64,000 bases of DNA, from NCBI RefSeq assembly GCF_007097155.1, contig NZ_VJWA01000001.1, forward strand, positions 558,001-622,000, given 5' to 3'. The position numbers and the translations under genes are program-made. The notes under the pieces are model-generated. The model did no database searches, was not told where the DNA came from, and saw only the letters and a list, made by a program, of their open reading frames with translations. Positions 9,614 through 17,142 of this stretch are shown piece after piece; position 1 is the first letter of the stretch; every line of letters begins with the position of its first letter. This DNA comes from Glacieibacterium frigidum (GTDB lineage Bacteria; Pseudomonadota; Alphaproteobacteria; Sphingomonadales; Sphingomonadaceae).

Positions 9614-10034
9614 CGGCAGCCGCTGGCTCGTCGCCGGCGGCGTGCTCAGCGCCGTCGCGTCGCTGCTGCACATCGGCTGCATCATCGGCGGCCCCGACTG
9701 GTACCGCTTCTTCGGCGCTGGCGAGGGCATGGCGCGCGCCGCCGAGCGCGGTGAACTCCGACCCGCGCTGATCACCTTGTTCATCGCGGGCGTGCTCGCG
9801 GCCTGGGCGGCCTATGCGTTCTCGGGCGCCGGTCTGCTGCCGCGCCTGCCGCTGCTGCGCGCTGCGCTGGTCGCGATCACTGCGGTGTACCTGCTGCGTG
9901 GACTGGTCATCGTGCCGATGGCGGCGCTGCGGCCGGAACTGCTCAGCCCGTTCGCGCTGTGGAGCTCGGCGATCGTGCTGGTTTACGGGATCGTGCACGC
10001 GGTCGGAGTTTGGGCGAGCTGGAACAAGCTTTAA
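9606..10034 (+). CDS. Four-helix integral membrane protein, unknown function
   Basis: A 142-aa protein with four predicted transmembrane helices (around residues 7-25, 52-70, 79-100 and 115-138). The TTG at 9606 overlaps the previous stop as TTGACTGA, giving an 8-nt overlap; the open frame upstream is a shadow. The layout resembles small conserved four-helix membrane proteins of unknown role. Its stop codon shares the palindrome TTAA with the stop of the convergent rpoN gene. Confidence 0.65.
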   Translation: MTDGSRWLVAGGVLSAVASLLHIGCIIGGPDWYRFFGAGEGMARAAERGELRPALITLFIAGVLAAWAAYAFSGAGLLPRLPLLRAALVAITAVYLLRGLVIVPMAALRPELLSPFALWSSAIVLVYGIVHAVGVWASWNKL

Positions 10035-11503
10035 GCCGCAGCCTCCAGCAGCTTCGCCCGCCGCCGCGCGACGCTCGACCCGATGTTCATCGCCTCGCGA
10101 TACTTGGCCACGGTGCGCCGCGCGATGTCGAACCCCTCGGCGCGGAGCAGGTCGACGAGGCGGTCGTCGCTCAACGTCTCATGCGGCGGTTCGGCGGCGA
10201 TGAGCCGGGCGATGCGATCCCTGACCGCCGATGCCGACACCGCGTCACCGCCGGCCTCCATCGCCTGGATGGCGCTGGTGAAGAAATAGCGGAATTCGAA
10301 CAGTCCGCGCTCGCACTGCAGATACTTGTTCGAGGTCACGCGGCTGACGGTCGATTCGTGCATGCCGATCGCTTCGGCGATGGCGCGCAGCGTCAGCGGC
10401 TTGAGGTGGTGTACGCCGGCCTCGAAGAACGCCTGCTGCTGCTTGACCAGTTCGGTCGCGACCTTGACGATCGTCGTCGCGCGGCTGTCGAGCGCCTTGA
10501 CCAGCCAGTTGGCGCTGGTCAGGCAGTCGGTCAGGAAGGCCTTGGTCGCCTTGGTGCCGTTGCGCGCCAGCTCGGCGTGATAGTCGCGGTCGACCAGCAC
10601 GCGCGGCAGCGTCGCGGAATTCAGCTCGACCCGCCAGCCGCCGCCGCGGCCGCGCGACACGAACACGTCGGCGATCACCGCCTGCGCCGTGCCGCCGCCG
10701 TAGCGCAAGCCTGGCTTCGGGTTGTAGCCGCGCAGCTCGCGGATCATGTCGGACATATCCTCCTGATCCACCCCGCACAGGCGGCGCAGGCCCGCCAGGT
10801 CGCCGCGCGCCAGCAGGTCGAGATGGTCGAGCAGGCACGCCATCGCGGGGTCGTAGCGGTCCGCCTCGCGCGCCTGGATCGCCAGGCATTCGCCCAGCGT
10901 CCGCGCGCCGACGCCCGACGGCTCGAAGGTCTGGATGACGCTCAGCACCTGCTCGACCTCGTCGAGTTCGGCGTCGAGCCGCTCGGCGACGTCGTCGAGG
11001 GTGCCGGTCAGGTAGCCGGCGTCGTCGATCAGATCGATCAGGTGGCGCGCGATCAGCAGGCGCGGGCCGTCGAACGCCGCGACCGCCTGTTCGACGAGAA
11101 GGTCGGTCAGCGACGCCTCGGCAGCGGCGAAGCTGTCGAAGTCGGGGGCCTCGCCCGACGACGCACCGCTGCCCGCGCCACCGCCGTCAGAGACGCTGTC
11201 GTGGTGGAAAGTCTCGGCGCCGTAGTCGACGTCGAGCGGGGCGTCGGCGGTCGCGTCGCCGGCTGCGATCAGCTGGTCGGTGCCGGCATCGTCACCCGCG
11301 GGGGGCGGCGCGACCTCGGGCTCGGCGCGCTCGGGCACGTCCTCGGGGGCGGTGTCGAGCAGTGGGTTGCGGTCGAGCTCCTCGCCGATATAGGCCTCGA
11401 GCTCGACATTGGTCAGCGCCAGCAGCTTGATCGCCTGCTGCAGCTGGGGGGTCATCACCAGCTGCTGCGACTGCCGCAGGTCGAGGCGGGGCCCGATGCT
11501 CAT
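10031..11503 (-). CDS. rpoN: RNA polymerase sigma-54 factor
   Basis: A 490-aa sigma-54. Region I is visible at the N-terminus (LRQSQQLVMTPQLQQAIKLL), followed by an acidic linker (residues ~60-130), the core-binding and HTH regions, and the C-terminal RpoN box ARRTVAKYRE, which contacts the -24 element. It needs AAA+ activators to open promoters. It follows lptB by 7 bp, the standard proteobacterial lptC-lptA-lptB-rpoN order. The usual downstream hpf and ptsN genes are absent, since a convergent membrane protein gene ends here instead. Confidence 0.97.
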   Translation of the reverse strand: MSIGPRLDLRQSQQLVMTPQLQQAIKLLALTNVELEAYIGEELDRNPLLDTAPEDVPERAEPEVAPPPAGDDAGTDQLIAAGDATADAPLDVDYGAETFHHDSVSDGGGAGSGASSGEAPDFDSFAAAEASLTDLLVEQAVAAFDGPRLLIARHLIDLIDDAGYLTGTLDDVAERLDAELDEVEQVLSVIQTFEPSGVGARTLGECLAIQAREADRYDPAMACLLDHLDLLARGDLAGLRRLCGVDQEDMSDMIRELRGYNPKPGLRYGGGTAQAVIADVFVSRGRGGGWRVELNSATLPRVLVDRDYHAELARNGTKATKAFLTDCLTSANWLVKALDSRATTIVKVATELVKQQQAFFEAGVHHLKPLTLRAIAEAIGMHESTVSRVTSNKYLQCERGLFEFRYFFTSAIQAMEAGGDAVSASAVRDRIARLIAAEPPHETLSDDRLVDLLRAEGFDIARRTVAKYREAMNIGSSVARRRAKLLEAAA

Positions 11504-11510
11504 GCGAAAC

Positions 11511-12323
11511 TCAGAGACTGAACCCTTCGCCGAGGTAGACGCGGCGCACCGTCTCGTCGGCGACGAGCGCCTCGGGCGTGCCCTCGAACAGCACGCGGCC
11601 GTCGTAGATGATGCACGCGCGGTCGACGATCTCCAGCGTCTCGCGGACGTTGTGGTCTGTGATCAGCACGCCGATGTCGCGGTCGCGCAGCTGGACGACG
11701 AGGTTGCGGATGTCGGCGATCGAGATCGGGTCGATGCCCGCGAACGGCTCGTCGAGCAGCATGATCGACGGATGCGCGGCGAGTGCACGCGCGATCTCGC
11801 AGCGCCGCCGCTCGCCACCCGACAGCGCCATCGCGGGCGCATCGCGAAGCCGCGTAATGTTGAACTCGTCGAGTAGCTCCTCCAGCCGCGCGGCGCGCAC
11901 CGTCTTGTCGCTCTCCGACACTTCGAGGACGCTCATGATGTTCTGCGCGACCGTCATGCCGCGGAAGATGCTGGTTTCCTGCGGCAGATAGCCGAGGCCG
12001 AGTGCGGCGCGCCGGTACATCGGCAGTGCGGTGATATCGATCCCGTCGAGCAGGATGCGGCCTTGGTCGGGCATGGCGAGGCCCATCACCGAGTAGAAGC
12101 AGGTCGTCTTGCCCGCGCCGTTGGGGCCGAGCAAGCCGACGACCTCGCCGCGGTTGACCGTCAGCGACACGTCGCGCAGCACGACGCGCTTGTCGTATTT
12201 CTTGCCGATCGCGACGACGGCGAGACCCTGGCCGGTCGCCGCGGCGCTCGCTGCCGCCTCGCGTTCGATGACGTCGATATCGGCCACGCCCACCCCGTTC
12301 ACAACTTGGCCCGATAAATGCAT
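11511..12323 (-). CDS. lptB: LPS export ABC transporter ATPase LptB
   Basis: A 270-aa ABC ATPase that powers LptFG to extract lipopolysaccharide from the inner membrane and drive it along the Lpt bridge. Walker A is LLGPNGAGKTT, the Q-loop lies in YLPQETSIFR, the signature is LSGGERRR, Walker B is LLDEPFAGID, and the switch histidine is in ITDHNVRE. The first ~34 residues extend beyond the usual LptB start; a GTG at 12287 with a GGGGTGG sequence before it is a plausible alternative start. Genes lptA and lptC are just upstream. Confidence 0.95.
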   Translation of the reverse strand: MHLSGQVVNGVGVADIDVIEREAAASAAATGQGLAVVAIGKKYDKRVVLRDVSLTVNRGEVVGLLGPNGAGKTTCFYSVMGLAMPDQGRILLDGIDITALPMYRRAALGLGYLPQETSIFRGMTVAQNIMSVLEVSESDKTVRAARLEELLDEFNITRLRDAPAMALSGGERRRCEIARALAAHPSIMLLDEPFAGIDPISIADIRNLVVQLRDRDIGVLITDHNVRETLEIVDRACIIYDGRVLFEGTPEALVADETVRRVYLGEGFSL

Positions 12324-12383
12324 GGGCGCGTAATCACTGTACCGCGCGCCCGTGTCATTGCAAAGTCACCAGTGCGGCGGCGA

Positions 12384-12911
12384 CTATTTGCTCGGATTGC
12401 GGGGCGGTACGACGAAGCGGCCGGAGACGCGTCCGCCGGCCGCGGGCTTGCCCGGCGTGGCGGTGCCCGAGGCGCCGTCGAGGGTCGAGCGGCCGCTGTC
12501 GAGGTCGATCGCGAGGCGCTGGCCGCGTAGCTGCGACTGGCCCTGGTTAAGCACGACATCGCCGATCAGCGTGATCTGCTTCTCGGTCACGTCGTACACG
12601 CCGTAGCGCCCGGTCGCGCGCTCGGATGGAGAGACCAGCCGGACATTGCCCTGCGCGTCGAGGCGGCGGACCGACGGATCGCCGCGGACGGGGCGGGAAT
12701 AGAAGATCTTCACCGAATCGGCGTCGAGCGTCATGTTGCCCTGGCGGATCTTGACATCGCCCGACAGCAGCGCCTGGTTCTCCTTGTCGCGAACCTCGAT
12801 CCGCGCCGCGTCGAAGTCGATCGGCGCATCGGTATCGTGGTTCTTCAGCGACGAAGTCTGCGCCGAGGCGGCACCTGCGACCAGCAGCACGAGGAGGAAC
12901 GCGGACTTCAT
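12384..12911 (-). CDS. lptA: LPS transport periplasmic protein LptA
   Basis: A 175-aa periplasmic protein with a signal peptide (MKSAFLLVLLVAGAASA) and an OstA/LptA beta-jellyroll: PIDFDAARIEVRDKENQALL followed by GDVKIRQGNMTLDADSVKI. LptA monomers stack into the bridge that carries lipopolysaccharide across the periplasm. The Pro/Gly-rich C-terminus (residues ~150-175) looks disordered. It overlaps lptC by 4 nt. The 60-bp gap to lptB contains a 7-bp inverted repeat (GGGCGCG/CGCGCCC at 12324-12351) of uncertain role. Confidence 0.93.
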   Translation of the reverse strand: MKSAFLLVLLVAGAASAQTSSLKNHDTDAPIDFDAARIEVRDKENQALLSGDVKIRQGNMTLDADSVKIFYSRPVRGDPSVRRLDAQGNVRLVSPSERATGRYGVYDVTEKQITLIGDVVLNQGQSQLRGQRLAIDLDSGRSTLDGASGTATPGKPAAGGRVSGRFVVPPRNPSK

Positions 12912-13546
12912 CGCGCGGCTTTCGCCGAACGCCGGTTGATGCGCAAGTGGACGCGGCCCTCCAGCACCAGCTGCTTGCCCGAAATATCGGCGCGCAGCCG
13001 GTCGGCGCGGAAGCTGCCGAGCGGGATCGTGCCCTTGACCGGCAGGTCGGTACGCACCGTGCGGTCAATCAGGCTGACCGTTACGTCCTGGCTGTCGAGC
13101 GAATAGCCCGCCTCGCCGTCGACGCGCACGGGCCCGGCGATGTTCAGCCGGTCGCGGTCCATGTCGTAGCGCCCGGTCGGCGCGGTGACGCGCGCGGGGC
13201 CGTCGTCCATCTGCAGGGTGGCCGCCAAATTCGACATCTCGACGATCGGCACCGCGCTCGACCGCTGCACGGCTCCCCCGGCGCGGATGACGAAGGGCTG
13301 ACCCTTGGCGGTCGCGCCGCGATAGATGGCGTTGTCGAGGCGAAGCCGGTCCTTGGCCATCGCCACCTTGTCCTTCGACAGCAGAAAGCTGAACTCCCGC
13401 GCGCTGGTCAGCGGCCAGATCACGATCGTCGCGAGCAGGCCGAGCGCCAGCAGGGGCAGCGCGACCTTCAGCACCGCGACGACGACGTCGTGGCGCCCGC
13501 CGGGCAGCGCCGCACGCCGCCGCGTCTCGAGAGCGGCCGCGGTCAT
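12908..13546 (-). CDS. lptC: LPS export protein LptC
   Basis: A 212-aa bitopic membrane protein. A transmembrane helix (VLKVALPLLALGLLATIVIW, residues ~26-45) is followed by a periplasmic LptC jellyroll. LptC links the LptBFG complex to LptA. The ATG at 13546 overlaps the stop of the RNase D-like gene by 4 nt; the longer open frame upstream is a shadow of that gene. Family assignment rests on fold pattern and position directly before lptA. Confidence 0.9.
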   Translation of the reverse strand: MTAAALETRRRAALPGGRHDVVVAVLKVALPLLALGLLATIVIWPLTSAREFSFLLSKDKVAMAKDRLRLDNAIYRGATAKGQPFVIRAGGAVQRSSAVPIVEMSNLAATLQMDDGPARVTAPTGRYDMDRDRLNIAGPVRVDGEAGYSLDSQDVTVSLIDRTVRTDLPVKGTIPLGSFRADRLRADISGKQLVLEGRVHLRINRRSAKAAR

Positions 13547-14163
13547 ACGTGCGCGAAGATGTCCGAGCCCGTCTCGTCCCAGCCCATCAGGTCGAGATGC
13601 GCGCGCCATGGCAGGAAATCGAAGCACGCCTGCGCCAGCTCGGTCCGTCCCTCGCGCGCCAGCCGCGCGTCGAGGACCTCGCGCGCACGGTGCAGGAATC
13701 GCACGTCGGACGCGGCATAATCCTTCTGCGCCTCGTTCAATTCGTCGGCGCCCCAGTCCGACGACTGCTGCTGCTTCGAGATGTCGACCTGGATCGTGTC
13801 CTTCAGGACATCCTTCAGCCCGTGCCGGTCGGTGTAGGTACGGATCAGCTTCGACGCGATCTTGGTGCAATAGGCCGGCGTCGCGCGGACGCCGAGATAA
13901 TGCTCGATCACCGCGAGGTCGAAGCGCGCGAAGTGAAACAGCTTGAGCCGCGCCGGATCGGCCAGCACGGACTTCAGCACGGGTGCATCGAAGTTGCCGC
14001 CGGAGAAGCGGACGAGATGCTCGTCGGGGCCGCCGTCGGACAGCTGGAGCAGGCACAGCCGGTCGCGGTGCGGCTTCAGGCCCAAGGTTTCGGAATCGAC
14101 GGCGATCGGCCCGGGGGCGAAGACATCGGCGGGCAGGTCGCCCTCATGCAGGTAGACGGTCAT
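13543..14163 (-). CDS. Ribonuclease D-like 3'-5' exonuclease
   Basis: A 206-aa DEDD-family exonuclease. The ExoI motif is VDSETLGLKPHRDRLCLLQL near residue 22, ExoII is around FHFARFDLAVIEHYLG, and ExoIII is YAASDVRFLHRAREVL with the YxxxD arrangement. It lacks the C-terminal HRDC domains of full RNase D, which matches the short alphaproteobacterial form found next to lptC. It probably trims structured RNA 3' ends. It heads the lptC-lptA-lptB-rpoN operon, coupled to lptC by ATGA. Confidence 0.9.
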   Translation of the reverse strand: MTVYLHEGDLPADVFAPGPIAVDSETLGLKPHRDRLCLLQLSDGGPDEHLVRFSGGNFDAPVLKSVLADPARLKLFHFARFDLAVIEHYLGVRATPAYCTKIASKLIRTYTDRHGLKDVLKDTIQVDISKQQQSSDWGADELNEAQKDYAASDVRFLHRAREVLDARLAREGRTELAQACFDFLPWRAHLDLMGWDETGSDIFAHV

Positions 14164-14195
14164 CGCGGGCGTTTAGCAGGCGCAGGCGTGCCGGG

Positions 14196-15107
14196 CTACC
14201 TCCGCAGCACGAAGCGGATCTTGCGGTGGCGGAAGTCGAGGCTGACGCGGCGGAACGCCTGCAGCAGATCGGTGCCGAGCAGGATGGCGGGCTTCCGGTC
14301 GAGGCCGAACAGCGCGAACGGCGGCGCATCGACGAATGCCACCTGGACATCCTGCAGGATGACCCCGCCCAGCCTGATCTGCGGGAGCGTGACGAGGCTC
14401 GCCTCGATCGACGCGCCGGTGACGCTGACCAAGGTGATCGGCGTCGCCACCGGCGCGCTGCGGCCGGCGAAGACCCGCGCGCGCAACGCCATATTGCCCA
14501 TCGTCAACTCGGCACCGGTATCGACGATTGCTGCGATCGGCACGCTGCCTGCCGAGGCCTGCGTCAGGATCAGCTGGCCCTTGCGGCGGCGCGCGGTGAC
14601 GATGATCTCGTCGGGGTCGAAGCGCGTGCGGACGCGCGTGTCCTGGACGGTCACCGTCCGCGCATCGAAGTCGAACATCAGCCGCTGGTCGGCGAGTGCG
14701 TCGATGCCGACGATACCTTGTGCGCCCAGGTCGGCTTCGGCGAGCGCCGGTGCGACGATGCCGTCGATGCTGCTGCGGCCCAACGTCAGCGTGCCGACGG
14801 TGACGGTGTCGACGCGGCTGCTGCCCGCGACGCTTTGCAGCACGGCACTGCCGGCCGGTGCCAGGCCCAGGTCGCGCGCTAATCCCGACCCGACGACCGT
14901 GCGATCGGCGCCGCTGTCGACGAGGAAGCGGTACGGACCCTTGCCGTCGATGCCGACCGAAACGAGCATCCGGCTGCGGATCTGCCGCGCGGCGAGGCCC
15001 TCGCCGGTCACTTCGAGGCTGTCGTCGAGCGTCGCCGGCGGGATCGGCGCGACGACCGGCGGGGTCGCCAGCAGGGCCGCGGCGGCCGCGACGGCGAGAC
15101 TGATCAT
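14196..15107 (-). CDS. Retropepsin-like aspartic protease, two lobes
   Basis: A 303-aa exported protein with two retropepsin-type lobes in one chain. The catalytic triads are DSG in FLVDSGADRTVV (N-lobe) and DTG in AIVDTGAELTMG (C-lobe), each followed by the hydrophobic-Gly turn (GIDALAD, GTDLLQA). The signal peptide starts MISLAVAAAAALLA, so the ATG at 15107 is preferred over one 12 codons upstream. The substrate is unknown; relatives are periplasmic, bacterial pepsin-fold proteases. A second member of this type lies at 41945 in the same window. Confidence 0.85.
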   Translation of the reverse strand: MISLAVAAAAALLATPPVVAPIPPATLDDSLEVTGEGLAARQIRSRMLVSVGIDGKGPYRFLVDSGADRTVVGSGLARDLGLAPAGSAVLQSVAGSSRVDTVTVGTLTLGRSSIDGIVAPALAEADLGAQGIVGIDALADQRLMFDFDARTVTVQDTRVRTRFDPDEIIVTARRRKGQLILTQASAGSVPIAAIVDTGAELTMGNMALRARVFAGRSAPVATPITLVSVTGASIEASLVTLPQIRLGGVILQDVQVAFVDAPPFALFGLDRKPAILLGTDLLQAFRRVSLDFRHRKIRFVLRR

Positions 15108-15134
15108 TCCGCCATCAATGCGCCGCGGCGGCGC

Positions 15135-15153
15135 AGCGGGCAAGTCGCCCGCT
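15135..15153 (-). terminator. Hairpin downstream of the PEPxxWA-CTERM gene
   Basis: A perfect 7-bp stem (AGCGGGC / GCCCGCT) with a 5-nt loop lies 27 bp past the stop of the leftward gene ending at 15180. No U-run follows, so it may be a Rho-assisted or 3'-stabilising structure. It sits just ahead of the retropepsin-like gene start. Confidence 0.4.
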
Positions 15154-15179
15154 ACGCCGCCGCTAGCGTAGTCGTCGGA

Positions 15180-15818
15180 TCAGGCGGCGAGGGCAGCCTT
15201 GCGGCGGCGCATCGCGACACCGGTCATCGCGAAGCCGGTGATCAGCAGACCCCAGGTCGCGGGCTCGGGCACATAGGCCGCGAAGGTCCCGGCGCCGTAG
15301 CGCGTCGTGCCGACATCGGCATTGGTCGCCAGCACGCCGGGCGCGTCGTTATTGCTGTAGCGCGTGCCGACGGCGGTCAGCGCGCCGAACAGGCTGTTGA
15401 AGGTGATCGGGCCGCCCGGGCCTTCGTTGTTGAAGTTGAGGTCGGCGCCGAGGTTATAGCCCCATGCCGCCAGCTGATAATTGCCGGCGGCCAGCACGAT
15501 CGACGAGACGGCCTGCGACACGTACGCGGTGCCGCCAGCGTTGGCGGTGCCGTTGAAGTTGACCGCCGGGGCGACCAGCTGGCCGTTCGCCAGGTTGAAG
15601 ATGCCGACAAAGATGTTGTTGGTGATGCCGTCCTTGCCACTGTCGAAGGTGCCGAGGCTCGTCACCGTGACCTGCGTGTTGACGGTGAAGTCGAGACCGA
15701 GCGTGCCGCCCCAGGCCTGAGTGCCCGGCGTCGTGGGGGCCGTGTCGTAAACCTGGGTCACGGCGGCGACGGGCGCGGCGGCGAGCAGGGCGGCAGCGAG
15801 AGCAACAGCACGGAACAT
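15180..15818 (-). CDS. PEPxxWA-CTERM sorting-domain protein
   Basis: A 212-aa exported protein. The ATG at 15818 has a GGAG Shine-Dalgarno 7 nt upstream and opens on a signal peptide (MFRAVALAAALLAAAPVAA). The C-terminus carries PEPATWGLLITGFAMTGVA followed by MRRRK: the PEPxxWA motif, a transmembrane helix and a basic tail that together form the exosortase recognition signal typical of sphingomonads. The middle is a Gly/Asn/Thr-rich beta domain of unknown role, probably displayed on the surface or released into matrix. No exosortase gene is nearby. Confidence 0.88.
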   Translation of the reverse strand: MFRAVALAAALLAAAPVAAVTQVYDTAPTTPGTQAWGGTLGLDFTVNTQVTVTSLGTFDSGKDGITNNIFVGIFNLANGQLVAPAVNFNGTANAGGTAYVSQAVSSIVLAAGNYQLAAWGYNLGADLNFNNEGPGGPITFNSLFGALTAVGTRYSNNDAPGVLATNADVGTTRYGAGTFAAYVPEPATWGLLITGFAMTGVAMRRRKAALAA

Positions 15819-15966
15819 GGCAATCTCCACTAAGCAACGTTTCGGAGTCGACGATGCAAGGAGTGTGCCGGAATCTTAACGATTGTGATTATGCGATAAA
15901 TCTCAGCGGCCGATCTGGAGGTGTAAAATCGGCCGACAGTTTCGACGATATTGCGACGAACTCCCG

Positions 15967-17142
15967 TCAGTTCAGCCGCTCGATCGCCATCGCAGTGGCC
16001 TCGCCGCCGCCGATGCACAGCGACGCGACGCCCAGCCTTTTGTCGGTGCGCTGCAGTGCATGCAGCAGCGTGACGAGGATGCGCGCGCCGCTCGCGCCGA
16101 TCGGGTGGCCCAGCGCGCACGCGCCGCCGTGGATGTTGACCCGCTCCTCATCGAGGCCGAGGTCGCGGACTGCCGCCATCGCGACGACGGCGAAGGCCTC
16201 GTTGATCTCCCACAGGTCGATCTCGGCAACGCTCAGCCCCGTCTTCTCGAGCAGCTTGCGGATCGCGGGGGCGGGGGCGGTGGCGAACGCCGAGGGTGCC
16301 TGGGCGTGGACGCTGTGTCCCAGGATGCGCGCCAGCGGGGTCAGTCCGTGCGCGGCGGCGACGCTGGCGCGGGTCAGGATCAGTGCTGCGGCACCGTCGC
16401 TGATCGACGAGGCGTTGGCGGCGGTGACCGTGCCGTCCTTGGCGAAGGCGGGCTTCAGCGTCGGGATCTTGTCGAGGCGCGCCTTGCCGGGCTGCTCGTC
16501 GACACGCGCCTCGCCGCCCTTGACGGTTACCGGCGTTACTTCGGCGTCGAACGCGCCGCTTGCGATCGCGGACTGTGCGCGCGTCGTCGAACGGATCGCC
16601 CATTCATCCTGCGCAGCGCGCGTGAACTGATAGTCGCGCGCCGTATCCTCGGCGAAACTGCCCATCAGGCGGCCGGTCTCGTACGCGTCCTCCAGCCCGT
16701 CGAGGAACATCGAATCCTTGATCTCGCCGTGGCCCATGCGGAAACCGCCGCGCGCCTTGGCGAGCAGGTAGGGCGCGTTGGTCATGCTCTCCATGCCGCC
16801 CGCGATCATGATGTCGGCCGACCCTGCGACCAGCGCATCGTGCGCGTCGATCGCCGCCTGCATGCCGCTGCCGCACATCTTGTTGACCGTCACCGCCGCG
16901 CACGACTGCGGCAGGCCGGCGCCGAGCAGCGCCTGGCGCGCCGGGGCCTGGCCCTGGCCCGCGCCTAGCACGCAGCCCATGACACCGCGCTCGACGCTCT
17001 CGCCCGGTACGCCCGCCTGCGCCAGCGCGGCGCGGATCGCGGCACTGCCCAGCTGCGCCGCGGTCAGCCCGGCGAGCTCGCCCTGGAAGCCGCCCATCGG
17101 GGTGCGGCGAGCGCCGACGATGACGATCGGATCATGGGTCAT
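15967..17142 (-). CDS. Acetyl-CoA C-acetyltransferase (thiolase)
   Basis: A 391-aa thiolase II, condensing or cleaving acetoacetyl-CoA. The nucleophilic cysteine is in VNKMCGSGMQ (Cys90), the acid/base histidine in CALGHPIGASGARI, and the second cysteine in the C-terminal CIGGGEA. The ATG at 17142 overlaps the stop of the upstream solute-binding lipoprotein by 4 nt, an unexpected partner. It could serve ketone-body/poly-hydroxybutyrate metabolism together with the 3-hydroxybutyrate dehydrogenase at 55673, or degradation of fatty acids. The exact physiological role is not set by the sequence. Confidence 0.92.
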   Translation of the reverse strand: MTHDPIVIVGARRTPMGGFQGELAGLTAAQLGSAAIRAALAQAGVPGESVERGVMGCVLGAGQGQAPARQALLGAGLPQSCAAVTVNKMCGSGMQAAIDAHDALVAGSADIMIAGGMESMTNAPYLLAKARGGFRMGHGEIKDSMFLDGLEDAYETGRLMGSFAEDTARDYQFTRAAQDEWAIRSTTRAQSAIASGAFDAEVTPVTVKGGEARVDEQPGKARLDKIPTLKPAFAKDGTVTAANASSISDGAAALILTRASVAAAHGLTPLARILGHSVHAQAPSAFATAPAPAIRKLLEKTGLSVAEIDLWEINEAFAVVAMAAVRDLGLDEERVNIHGGACALGHPIGASGARILVTLLHALQRTDKRLGVASLCIGGGEATAMAIERLN

